A stretch of DNA of 64,000 nt from Bacteroidaceae bacterium. Lineage in GTDB: Bacteria > Bacteroidota > Bacteroidia > Bacteroidales > Bacteroidaceae. The notes beneath the pieces were generated by a model that was given only the letters and a program-made list of their open reading frames with translations, ran no database searches and was not told the DNA's origin. The stretch covers positions 1 through 64,000 of the forward strand of contig JAKSLP010000009.1 of NCBI GenBank assembly GCA_024401115.1, written 5' to 3'. Made by a program: the position numbers and the translations under genes. Below, piece by piece: positions 41,890-49,608 of this stretch; position 1 is the first letter of the stretch, and every line of letters starts with the position of its first letter.

Positions 41890-43080
41890 ATGTTGAAGAA
41901 ATTATTCCTAATTACCGTCATGATAAGTATGAGCATGATGGGTTATGCATTGCCTGAGAGCCATGGACAGTGGGTGTTGTTCCTTTCCAATCCGTCTGCC
42001 GACAACCGTTATAATACATCCAGTTATGCCGAAGAACTGAAACAGCAGGGTGTAAATATAATGACTCCAGATTTGGGTGAGCGTGCCGATACACTGACCC
42101 TGGAGCAGAAAGTAATGAAACTGATGGCCGAGGCTACCAAGGCCACCCGTATGCCTATTCATATTCTTGCGTTTGGCGAAGAACTGGCAACTGCCTGTCT
42201 GGCTTCGGAACTTTATCCTCAGTTTGTGGATAGAATCTTAGCTGTGGGCGGTGAGCAAACTGCCGATGCTGTCTTGCATTGTCCGCTGAAAATGGTGCCG
42301 GGAGAAGAGAAGTTTAAAAAGGTATGGCCAGAGGTGAAACAATATTTTTCTGCCGACCTGAAGGATATACTGGAACCACTTCCTGCATCAGCCAAAAGAG
42401 TGCTCTTCGACTTGTCTCACAGTCAGTGTACCGATACCTTCAAGGGATATGAGACCTATCCTTACCTGATACCGGCTTACATCCGCATGCTGCATGAACT
42501 GGGTGTGGAACTGGTGGTGAATCAGGATAAGGAACTGACTCCGGAATTGCTCAAGGATATCGATCTGGTACTGATGACATCGCCACTGAGCAATAAGTTG
42601 CAGAAGAATCTTACTGCAGTAGAGCGCAAGGCACTGACCAGTCAGGTGGGTGGCGGCAAGTCGCTGATCTTTTTCATCGATGATTTTCACCGCTGTGACA
42701 ACAATGCCTATGGTGCCAACGAGGTTACCGCTCCGTTTGGCGTGTTCTTTGAGAAGGATGTACGTGTGCCATTCAATGTAGGTGCAGTATCTATTCAGAA
42801 CAAGATTTTCAGTCGCCGTCTGGAGATTCCGTTCAGTGGAGCAACCCTGATGACCGGTGGTGTACCGGTGTCACTGAGTATGCAGGACGGTTATGTGCAT
42901 GCTTCGGTGGTGGAACTGGAGAATGGCGGTAAACTGTATGCCGGCAGTGACACTATGGTGGGCTTGCTGTTGGGGTTTGCCGATGGTGAGAGATTGAAGA
43001 TGAACATGATGGATACCCGCTGGTGGGGAAAGGACAGCTATCAGTACATGCAGGAACTGGTACAGTGGATGTTGAAGTAA
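41890..43080 (+). CDS. Secreted protein at the end of the ACGX operon
   Basis: 396 residues with a signal peptide (1-20, ending GYA-LPE). The N-terminal part (about 28-125) resembles the alpha/beta-hydrolase fold (WVLFLSNPSADN, IHILAFGEELATACLASELYPQFVDRILAVGG) but lacks a G-x-S-x-G nucleophile. The C-terminal part (about 170-396) looks like the Rossmann-type glutamine-amidotransferase/DUF4350 fold (RVLFDLSHSQCTDTFKG, IDLVLMTSPLSN, GGGKSLIFFIDDFHR). I do not recognise a family. It starts 18 bp after the nitroreductase stop and is likely the fourth gene of the operon, possibly a surface partner of the peptide. Confidence 0.65.
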   Translation: MLKKLFLITVMISMSMMGYALPESHGQWVLFLSNPSADNRYNTSSYAEELKQQGVNIMTPDLGERADTLTLEQKVMKLMAEATKATRMPIHILAFGEELATACLASELYPQFVDRILAVGGEQTADAVLHCPLKMVPGEEKFKKVWPEVKQYFSADLKDILEPLPASAKRVLFDLSHSQCTDTFKGYETYPYLIPAYIRMLHELGVELVVNQDKELTPELLKDIDLVLMTSPLSNKLQKNLTAVERKALTSQVGGGKSLIFFIDDFHRCDNNAYGANEVTAPFGVFFEKDVRVPFNVGAVSIQNKIFSRRLEIPFSGATLMTGGVPVSLSMQDGYVHASVVELENGGKLYAGSDTMVGLLLGFADGERLKMNMMDTRWWGKDSYQYMQELVQWMLK

Positions 43081-43113
43081 TACCAAAGAGCGTCATTCAT
43101 TCTTCGGTTTGAT

Positions 43114-43178
43114 CTCCATCTCTCCGACAGATAAGTCATTATGATTGATATTTTTGTCTTACGGCTTTCGGCAGTTTC
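43114..43178. repeat. Duplicated segment, copy A (3' end of the YjbR gene)
   Basis: 65 bp covering the last codons and downstream flank of the YjbR-type gene. It matches 44337-44401 at 56 of 65 positions in the same orientation. Confidence 0.85.
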
Positions 43179-43507
43179 GACACAACCAAGTCATACGACT
43201 CCTTAATCCATGCCTTTACAAGATTCTCATCGAGCTGTTCATAATACACATCGCTCCAATGCTTCTTGTTCCAATGCCATGCAGGAGTAACAGCTGAATA
43301 CTGTTCCCTAAGTTCCTCATTCCTTTCAGGAGTGAGTTTCACTACACATTTTGGTTGGAAATCTCCCATGTCCTGTTCTCCACCCAAACTAAGGCACATG
43401 AAAATCTTCCCTTCAATGCGAAAAGCAATAAGGTCATCGCCAAATGGCTGGTCTTCAGTTACTCCATTGATGGAAAGAGTGTATTCCCTTAATTGTTCAA
43501 TGTCCAT
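43139..43507 (-). CDS. YjbR/MmcQ-family protein
   Basis: 122 residues. TPAWHWNKKHWSDVYYEQLDENLVKAWIKESYDLVVSKLPK is the MmcQ/YjbR signature (CyaY-like fold, sometimes annotated DNA-binding). Function unknown. Part of its 3' end is repeated 1.2 kb away, upstream of the DUF169 gene. Confidence 0.88.
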   Translation of the reverse strand: MDIEQLREYTLSINGVTEDQPFGDDLIAFRIEGKIFMCLSLGGEQDMGDFQPKCVVKLTPERNEELREQYSAVTPAWHWNKKHWSDVYYEQLDENLVKAWIKESYDLVVSKLPKAVRQKYQS

Positions 43508-43601
43508 ACTTTGTCTGTTTGAATTTAATGTATAAATGGAGGACAGATTTCTGTCATTGCATTGAATTCCATTAAAATAAGCAATGGCAGGAACCGATGG
43601 C

Positions 43602-44318
43602 TTATTCTCCAGCTATGCGTTTACGTATTCTGCCCCAACCTTCAGTGCCGAACAGACAGCACTCGCGGAGGTTGGCGAGCATCGTATGTAGTCTGCATGA
43701 AGGAATGACAAAGGTCATTTCATTGGCTTGCATCATAGCACGAGCTGATGGATCAAAACCACCAAGGAAACAGCTATGGCCATTCTCTTTGCGGTTTTCC
43801 GTTACTGCCATTGTAATTAGCGAAGCACAACCCGATGCAAATCGGGTTATGACAGCAGATTCTGAGTTGTCATCAAAAAAGGTCCATGAACAAAGGCCGC
43901 TCAATACATCCGGTGTGGCAAAGAAGATAAGTCCCTCTATGCCCTCCCAACTGTCAAGCGTATCAACACGCTGAAGGTTGAAATATGGCTTAGTGGCAGG
44001 TGTGACATGCAGATTCTCCACATATTCCCTTACCATATCCGGAGTTTTCTGATACTTCTCGATGTTTGATACGAAATTAGGGATACGTTCAGTCAGTGGG
44101 CTTGTCCCCATATATACCATACCTCCGCCACAGGAAAGGAATTTTCCGGCAAGTGTTACAGGACTTCCTTTCCTGACTTTAGGGAAGACACCGAGAAGAC
44201 AGCGAAGCCCTTCTTTCGGTTCAGTCAGAGGAGTGTCGCTGAAACTGAATGCAATAGGAAGCTGAACATTCTCGCCAAAGGCTTCCTTAAGTGATGTTAC
44301 AAACTCAGATGTTGTCAT
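43602..44318 (-). CDS. DUF169 protein
   Basis: 238 residues. Features of DUF169: LPIAFSFSDTP, RKGSPVTLAGKFLSCGGGMVYMG, the Cys-containing IPSCRLHTMLANLRECCLFGTE. Cys residues near the middle and end are conserved in the family and a metal or cofactor role has been suggested. It is probably cytoplasmic, and the surrounding small genes suggest no operon partner. Confidence 0.85.
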   Translation of the reverse strand: MTTSEFVTSLKEAFGENVQLPIAFSFSDTPLTEPKEGLRCLLGVFPKVRKGSPVTLAGKFLSCGGGMVYMGTSPLTERIPNFVSNIEKYQKTPDMVREYVENLHVTPATKPYFNLQRVDTLDSWEGIEGLIFFATPDVLSGLCSWTFFDDNSESAVITRFASGCASLITMAVTENRKENGHSCFLGGFDPSARAMMQANEMTFVIPSCRLHTMLANLRECCLFGTEGWGRIRKRIAGE

Positions 44319-44336
44319 TTTATTCTTTAATATAAT

Positions 44337-44401
44337 TTCCGTTTCTCCGATGGATAAGTAATTATAATTGATATTTTTGTCTTATAGCTTTCGGCAGTTT
44401 C
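44337..44401. pseudogene. Duplicated segment, copy B (remnant of a YjbR 3' end)
   Basis: On the minus strand it still reads KLPKAIRQKYQL followed by a stop, matching the C terminus KLPKAVRQKYQS of the intact YjbR-type gene. No upstream part of the gene remains. It lies between the DUF169 gene and the carboxylesterase gene. Confidence 0.75.
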
Positions 44402-44419
44402 TTTGATTATATGGTATTG

Positions 44420-45994
44420 TTATTTTGCCCATTCCTTACCCTCATCGGTACGACGCCAGGTGAAATAACTGTCAAGTACCTCCAGTGCATGCTGACTTGG
44501 CACATCGCCAACGGATGGCTCAGGACCGGTAAGGCGCATCACTTTCGGATTCTTGATGCTGAAAGCAGGCCATTCCGGTAATCCATTTCCGTTAGGATGA
44601 CCTTGTTTGGCAAAGTTTATCCAATATTTACCCATGGCAACCGACAGGGGCTTGTCCGATTCCGGTTGCTCACACTTATCCATGTGCTGGAACACAAAGC
44701 CTACATCCTGACCGTGGGGAGAACCGCTGCCGAATTTAGCATCACCGACCGGATAATCAGGATGCTGGTCAAAATAATACAAATATACTTTTGATTTTCC
44801 TTGGCTGCTCTGCAGGCAGGCCCATTTCCATGTTTGCCATCCGAATGCGGCATCGCGCATCAGGTCGCGTGACTGCTTCCCGCCATCTTCCTGGGTGTAT
44901 GGATAAGCCTCCATCAACTTGTCGGCAAATGGGCCGTAGCGCAAATTAGTGTAATCCGCATACTGTTTTGCTTCCCATCCGCCGGCAAAACTGGCTCCTT
45001 CATCCGAGTTGTAACCTATCAGCACAGGAATATCGTTGAACTTACCTTCAGTATACAGTTCGGACTGATCACCTGCTATTACAAAGCCATCCACAATCGG
45101 CCAGCATCCTCCACCGTCAAGTCCTATAGCAGCAAATTTCCAGGCATCCATGGAGCGAAGCTCGTCCAATGATGTGGCACCCAAGTCTTTCATAATCTGC
45201 AGGCCGTCAGCCTCTGCCTGAGCCAGTGTCTTCATATTCTCGCCCGGATAGGTAGTAGGACGGGTAGGGCCGAAAGAACCGCCACTCTGTGAGATGGCTC
45301 CTTGGAACAGTCCTTTTGTCTGCGGAGAAGCACACAGCATGCTCACGGCAATTCCACCGGCAGATTCGCCAAAGATGGTAATCCTGTCGGGATCGCCACC
45401 AAACTGAGCGATGTTCCGCTTTATCCATTCCAGACCGGCTATCTGGTCCATCAGACCATAATTGCCGGATACATGATTCGGGCTTTCAGCGGTCAGTTCT
45501 GGCAGTGCCAGGAAACCCAACTGTCCCACACGGTAATTGATGCTGGCCAGAATCACGCCATCATCGGTACGTGCCAAGGCCTCACAGTCGTGCCCAGGAT
45601 GGCCAGTACTTCCGGAAATGAAGCCACCTCCGTAAATCCACACCAGTACGGGCAGTTTCTCGTCAGCTGTCTTTGCCGGAGTCCAGACATTCAGGTACAG
45701 GCAGTCCTCACTATATTCCTCCGAAGGTTGGCCTTGGATGGGTCCCTGTGCATAATCGGTGGTTTGGCGTATCCCCTCCCAGGGCTGCACAGGTTGGGGA
45801 GCTTTCCATCGCAGATTGCCTACAGGTGGTGCTGCAAAGGGGATGCCCTTGAAAATCGTAAGACCGTCGGCATGATATCCCTGTATCATACCGCCTTCCA
45901 CTGTCAGAAGTCCTTCTGTAATGTTCACCGGTTTTTCCTGACAGGAAACGAACAGGAGAACGATAAAGACCATCAGATTACAAATGTTTTTCAT
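44420..45994 (-). CDS. Type-B carboxylesterase lipoprotein
   Basis: 524 residues from ATG 45994, which gives a lipoprotein signal (LFVSC). Alpha/beta hydrolase: EDCLYLNVWTP, VWIYGGGF (oxyanion hole), the nucleophile motif FGESAGG and a C-terminal GSPHGQDVGFVF with the catalytic His. Probably surface- or periplasm-anchored, acting on acylated carbohydrates or xenobiotic esters. A -7-like box TATCTTTGGA is at 46026-46017. The paralogue at 62991 is the same family. Confidence 0.9.
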   Translation of the reverse strand: MKNICNLMVFIVLLFVSCQEKPVNITEGLLTVEGGMIQGYHADGLTIFKGIPFAAPPVGNLRWKAPQPVQPWEGIRQTTDYAQGPIQGQPSEEYSEDCLYLNVWTPAKTADEKLPVLVWIYGGGFISGSTGHPGHDCEALARTDDGVILASINYRVGQLGFLALPELTAESPNHVSGNYGLMDQIAGLEWIKRNIAQFGGDPDRITIFGESAGGIAVSMLCASPQTKGLFQGAISQSGGSFGPTRPTTYPGENMKTLAQAEADGLQIMKDLGATSLDELRSMDAWKFAAIGLDGGGCWPIVDGFVIAGDQSELYTEGKFNDIPVLIGYNSDEGASFAGGWEAKQYADYTNLRYGPFADKLMEAYPYTQEDGGKQSRDLMRDAAFGWQTWKWACLQSSQGKSKVYLYYFDQHPDYPVGDAKFGSGSPHGQDVGFVFQHMDKCEQPESDKPLSVAMGKYWINFAKQGHPNGNGLPEWPAFSIKNPKVMRLTGPEPSVGDVPSQHALEVLDSYFTWRRTDEGKEWAK

Positions 45995-46016
45995 ATGATT
46001 CGTTGTTTTATTATTT

Positions 46017-46026
46017 TCCAAAGATA
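46017..46026 (-). promoter_or_regulatory. -7 box of the carboxylesterase gene
   Basis: TATCTTTGGA on the minus strand, 22 bp before ATG 45994. Confidence 0.55.
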
Positions 46027-46066
46027 ACTGTTCCAGTATTCGATTAATGCCTTATCTCCAGGGTAA

Positions 46067-46411
46067 TCACTGCTTGTCCCTGTTGTAAGTAGGATGAGTC
46101 TCAGGAATCTCAATATCCAGTTCAATCAATCCGCTCAATTCACCCCCCGGTTCCTCAAACCATGGAGTGTGATGCACAAAGTAATGCTTGCCATGATGTA
46201 TCACCTCATAGCTGTTGCTCCGGCCGGTTTCCATCATCATGCGGATTTTCTCAGCAGATTTCGGTCCATGGCAGTTGTATAAGTTCTTGCCTATCACCTC
46301 ACCGTCCCGCTGGCGGGCCATGGCATTCTGATAGAGCACAATACCTTCTTTATTGCATACGGTTGCTGCTATATTGGGAACGTTTTCCAAATAATCAAAG
46401 GTCTGTTTCAT
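46067..46411 (-). CDS. Stand-alone PAS-domain protein
   Basis: 114 residues, a single PAS fold: NIAATVCNKEGIVLYQNAMARQ, GEVIGKNLYNCHGPKSAEKIRMMMETG, and a final beta pair with three His (HHGKHYFVHHTPW). The HxxxH/HH cluster and Cys could bind haem or metal, so a redox or gas sensor is possible. No output domain. -7 box TATATTTGCA at 46452-46443. Confidence 0.82.
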   Translation of the reverse strand: MKQTFDYLENVPNIAATVCNKEGIVLYQNAMARQRDGEVIGKNLYNCHGPKSAEKIRMMMETGRSNSYEVIHHGKHYFVHHTPWFEEPGGELSGLIELDIEIPETHPTYNRDKQ

Positions 46412-46442
46412 ATTGGTATGATTCTATTTCCGGTACTTCGTA

Positions 46443-46603
46443 TGCAAATATAGGGAAAATTATTTGAACTCATAAACCTTAAAATGAGGAAGAATACATA
46501 AAAGACATAATTTTTCTCAAAAAAGTTGTACCTTTGGATAGGATTTCAAAACTAAAGACAGTAAAAATAAAACCATATCTGCCACCTTTTTTGTACCTTT
46601 GCA
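46443..46603. promoter_or_regulatory. Divergent promoter region, PAS and thioredoxin genes
   Basis: Minus strand TATATTTGCA (46452-46443) for the PAS gene. Plus strand TACCTTTGGA (46529-46538) and TACCTTTGCA (46594-46603), two tandem candidates for the thioredoxin gene. Confidence 0.65.
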
Positions 46604-46621
46604 GCACATATTTATAAGAAA

Positions 46622-47422
46622 ATGAAAAAAGCAATGATTATGCTGGCTTGTGTAGCCGGCTTATGGACCGCATGCAGCGAACAGAAGGCTGCTGCTCCTG
46701 TTGAGAGTGTAGAAGAGGGTAAGGCTGCCTTGCAGGCACAGCTTGAGGCTCTGCAGGCTGATTCAACAATGACTGAGGATGCTTTTGAGAAGGCTTACTA
46801 CCAGCTGATAGAGGAGACTTACCAGAAGCACATGCACGATAGCCTGGGACTGGAGATGTTCTGCGAACTGGCTGCCGAGCATTGGGATTTCCAGACCGTA
46901 AAGCAGCATATGGAGGCTGCCGATACCCTGGTTCAGAACAACGACCGCAGCCAGCGCTACTTGATGCTGGCAGAGAACCGTGAGAAGACTGTTGCAGGTA
47001 CTGCATACGTGAACATCGAGGGTCAGAACATCCGCAACCTGGATGAGCAGATGAGCATTGAGGGCGTACTGGCTGAGGGTAAGCCTGTGCTGGTGGATTT
47101 CTTTGCTTCATGGTGTCCTCCTTGCCGCAAGGCCATCAAGACCGAACTGCCTGAGCTGGCTAAGAAGTACGAAGGCAAGATGAGCATTCTGGGCATTGAT
47201 GTATGGGAGAATAAGTTGGAGGATATCCAGAAGGCTATGGGCGAGCTGCCTATCACCTGGCGTGTGATCTACACTGGCGGCCGTGAGAACTCTCCGGCTT
47301 ATGCCTATGGTGTTTCCAGCATTCCTACCATGGTGCTGCTGGGTGCTGACGGAACCATTCTGGCTCGCGGTCATGCATTGTCCGATGTTCTTCCTGCCCT
47401 GGAAAAGGCTGTTGCAGAATAA
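46622..47422 (+). CDS. Thioredoxin-like (TlpA/ResA-type) lipoprotein
   Basis: 266 residues: lipoprotein signal (WTAC), a helical N-terminal domain with a DUF4369-like or linker character (about 25-125), then a thioredoxin fold with the redox site WCPPC and the cis-Pro SIPT. Anchored in the envelope, it should reduce disulfides of exported proteins or cytochromes. Monocistronic with a strong terminator. Confidence 0.9.
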   Translation: MKKAMIMLACVAGLWTACSEQKAAAPVESVEEGKAALQAQLEALQADSTMTEDAFEKAYYQLIEETYQKHMHDSLGLEMFCELAAEHWDFQTVKQHMEAADTLVQNNDRSQRYLMLAENREKTVAGTAYVNIEGQNIRNLDEQMSIEGVLAEGKPVLVDFFASWCPPCRKAIKTELPELAKKYEGKMSILGIDVWENKLEDIQKAMGELPITWRVIYTGGRENSPAYAYGVSSIPTMVLLGADGTILARGHALSDVLPALEKAVAE

Positions 47423-47440
47423 GAATTCATCACAAAATAA

Positions 47441-47468
47441 AAAGGAGGCCCTACAGCCTCCTTTTTTT
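47441..47468. terminator. Bidirectional terminator
   Basis: GGAGGC/GCCTCC (47444-47449/47456-47461) with an A run before and T run after, serving the thioredoxin gene and the convergent 47467-48210 gene. Confidence 0.92.
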
Positions 47469-48210
47469 ATTCCTCAAATTCTATCAGGTTCCGGTCCAGG
47501 GCCAGCCGATAGAGTCCTCCCTTTTCTCCTTCTATGTAATAGTGCTTGGCCAGACGCTGGTCCATCTGGGCAGTGAAGGCACGGTTGATGAACGTCTTGA
47601 TCTGACTGAGTTTCTCGTTCATGTTGTTATTCACCGGATTGATAAGGTTCGTTATGGTCACATGCGCCTTAGCCTCGTCCCCACAGGGCTTTATCTGCCG
47701 GTAGATATTGTAAAGCTCAGTCTTATAGTCCTCCAGTGTCTTCAGGACAATACCCTCCGGATGCAACAGGAAGAACAGATAGACCGTCTTGGGAAGTGCG
47801 GGCATCTCTATCTCCATGTTCCCATAGTCCGGCAACAGGATGCGCAAGTCGTCGGTGATGAACAGTTTGGAAATCACATCGCCCTTGTCCAGCAACTCAT
47901 GCAGGAACTCCACATCCACCCCTTTCGCCTTCATGCGACTGACGGTGGCATTAAACTCCTCCAGAAGCCTGTGCATCTCTTCCTCATCTGTCAAGGGTTC
48001 ACGAGGGGCTTCCATGCACATGCTTGACTCACTAGCGGAATAGCAGGCACAATGTTCTATTACATCATAGTCGGCGTATCTGCTCTTCGAATGCATCCTT
48101 TGTATCAACGAATTGTGGCTTTCATTCTTCTCCGCCAGCAACTCGCGCTCCACCGTGCTCAGGTAGGGTGCATAATACCTAATAATCTCCAAAAGTTCAA
48201 ATCTGTCCAT
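47467..48210 (-). CDS. Hypothetical protein next to a VWA gene
   Basis: 247 residues, soluble, no signal. A conserved-looking block MPALPKTVYLFFLLHPEGIVLKTLEDYKTELYNIY and the C-terminal VNNNMNEKLSQIKTFINRAFTAQ suggest a winged-helix or transcription-factor-like C terminus. I do not recognise the family. It is 36 bp after the VWA gene on the same strand, so the two may act together. Confidence 0.7.
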   Translation of the reverse strand: MDRFELLEIIRYYAPYLSTVERELLAEKNESHNSLIQRMHSKSRYADYDVIEHCACYSASESSMCMEAPREPLTDEEEMHRLLEEFNATVSRMKAKGVDVEFLHELLDKGDVISKLFITDDLRILLPDYGNMEIEMPALPKTVYLFFLLHPEGIVLKTLEDYKTELYNIYRQIKPCGDEAKAHVTITNLINPVNNNMNEKLSQIKTFINRAFTAQMDQRLAKHYYIEGEKGGLYRLALDRNLIEFEE

Positions 48211-48246
48211 AGTGCAAAATTACATAAAAGAAAGAGAAACAAGGCA

Positions 48247-48894
48247 TCAGTCCTCAAAAAAATCGCGACATTCTATAGATGCCGTATCACCTTCTCTCAT
48301 ACATGCCATCAGTTTCTGCTTGTAGAATTTTCGGCGACAGCTGCTTTCTTTGGCAAACATTTCCCGTGTACCCTCTTCCGATGCACTGAAGTTCAACGAA
48401 TTACAAACACCTATCTTCTCTGCCTCCTCTACCGCATCCTGATTAGCTCCGATATAGGTGAAAGTCCATCCCATCTGTCGCAGTTCTGTAACGAGTGCCT
48501 TGACTGTAGCGGCATTCCAGCGATGTGACGAGTTCTCGTATCCATCGGTGATAATCGTAACGAGTGCCTGATCGTTATGCGTCTTGACCTCCTGCATGCG
48601 GGTCACCATGGTACCGATGGCATCGTAAAGAGCCGTACATCCGTTGGGTTCATAATCCTTTTCGGTCAGTTCCTTCACCTCCAATGCCGGCATGTTCACG
48701 CAGATTTCCTTCAGGTAGTCCTTTCCGGAGTTAAAGGAAACCATAGTGATCCGCTGCTCCATCTCCGGCATCTCCCTTTGTGCCTTTTTGATAGTCTGAA
48801 TAGTCTCGTTCAGACCGGTCAGCGCCTGACGGTAGATACTCTCCATGGAACCACTGGCATCGATGATAATCAAGTTGTAAATCTTTCCTTCCAT
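48247..48894 (-). CDS. VWA-domain protein
   Basis: 215 residues, nearly all one von Willebrand factor A domain. The MIDAS motif DASGS (12-16) coordinates a divalent metal; the later Thr is in GCTALYDAIG and the Asp in ITDGYENS. Stand-alone cytoplasmic VWA proteins of this size act as adaptors. -7 box TACTTTTGCA at 48941-48932. Upstream gene of a pair with 47467. Confidence 0.9.
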   Translation of the reverse strand: MEGKIYNLIIIDASGSMESIYRQALTGLNETIQTIKKAQREMPEMEQRITMVSFNSGKDYLKEICVNMPALEVKELTEKDYEPNGCTALYDAIGTMVTRMQEVKTHNDQALVTIITDGYENSSHRWNAATVKALVTELRQMGWTFTYIGANQDAVEEAEKIGVCNSLNFSASEEGTREMFAKESSCRRKFYKQKLMACMREGDTASIECRDFFED

Positions 48895-48931
48895 ACGTTT
48901 TGTTTTTTAGCGTTTTACATCTTTTTGTCGA

Positions 48932-48941
48932 TGCAAAAGTA
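48932..48941 (-). promoter_or_regulatory. -7 box of the VWA operon
   Basis: TACTTTTGCA on the minus strand, 37 bp before the ATG. Confidence 0.6.
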
Positions 48942-48944
48942 CAG

Positions 48945-49440
48945 CATAGGAAGGGAGGTGAAAAGAAAAAAATCAAAACAAGCCTTGTTTTGTGGTTCTT
49001 TCACTTGTACATATGAGTAGGCATGGATGTACGTTTTTCTACACAAGGGGACTTTGTGTACATGGTTCCCTAGTGTAGCTTAGAATAATAAGTACGCAAA
49101 TATTACTTTAGTTGCTGGAATTATAGTACATTTGCATTAGGTAATGCATGAGACAACATTTCCGGAAACATTCACTAAAACGTGCAACAGATATTATTGG
49201 CTGCTATAAGAATACTATTTGGAAAATTGAAAACAAAAAAAGTTTGTGTACACTCTTTCCTCCGTCTCAGGTCTCTTTCACCTTCGCTTCAGGTCTCTTT
49301 CACCATAGATTCAATGCTCTTTTTACACCCTATATTTTAGCTATGTTTAGATGGATTTAATACGATTGTAAATCAATTGTATATCTATGTTGTATTAGAG
49401 AAAGTTTTTAACTCAAGTGAAACGGACATGAATGGTATGA
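48945..49440. other. Gene-poor, AT-rich interval
   Basis: Part of a 714-bp gap. Visible items: an inverted repeat TACACAA/TTGTGTA (49040-49046/49054-49060); a -7-like TACATTTGCA at 49127-49136 with no TTG at the right distance; and a direct repeat CAGGTCTCTTTCACC twice (about 49267 and 49285). A 70-codon reading frame from 49148 is not convincing as a gene. Base composition is well below that of neighbouring genes, so remnants of a lost element are possible. Confidence 0.4.
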
Positions 49441-49500
49441 AGTACCACAAAGTGCCAGAAAGTGCCATTTTGTGCCATAAAGTGCCATAAAGTGACCAAA
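49441..49500. repeat. Six tandem 10-bp repeats, helically phased
   Basis: Units begin at 49441, 49451, 49461, 49471, 49481 and 49491, each close to AGTGCCATAA. The period is exactly 10 bp, about one helical turn, and the array ends 18 bp before a -7 box. It looks like an operator array or protein-assembly site, or a short tandem repeat by slippage. Confidence 0.8.
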
Positions 49501-49518
49501 CCGAATTTACCAATTCTG

Positions 49519-49588
49519 TACCTTTGCATGCAGAACATTTTCGCAATTAAGAAATGTCCGTTTTTTACCACACGGGCATTTTTTTTTG
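49519..49588 (+). ncRNA. Promoter plus very short terminated transcript (leader or sRNA)
   Basis: TACCTTTGCA (49519-49528) would start an RNA near 49533. It meets an intrinsic terminator at 49553-49587 (stem AATGTCCG/CGGGCATT, one G-U, then seven T). The product of about 50-55 nt has no ORF. A second -7-like box, TACCTTTG (49592-49599), directly precedes the DUF4932 gene, so the first transcript is either an sRNA or an attenuated leader. Confidence 0.55.
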
Positions 49589-49608
49589 TAGTACCTTTGT
49601 GACTTACT

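Noticed and set aside
49148..49360. 70-codon reading frame in the AT-rich gap
   Set aside because: No family resemblance, no good promoter and low-complexity composition; probably chance.
49441..49500. CRISPR array
   Set aside because: Units are contiguous 10-bp repeats with no spacers and no cas genes nearby.
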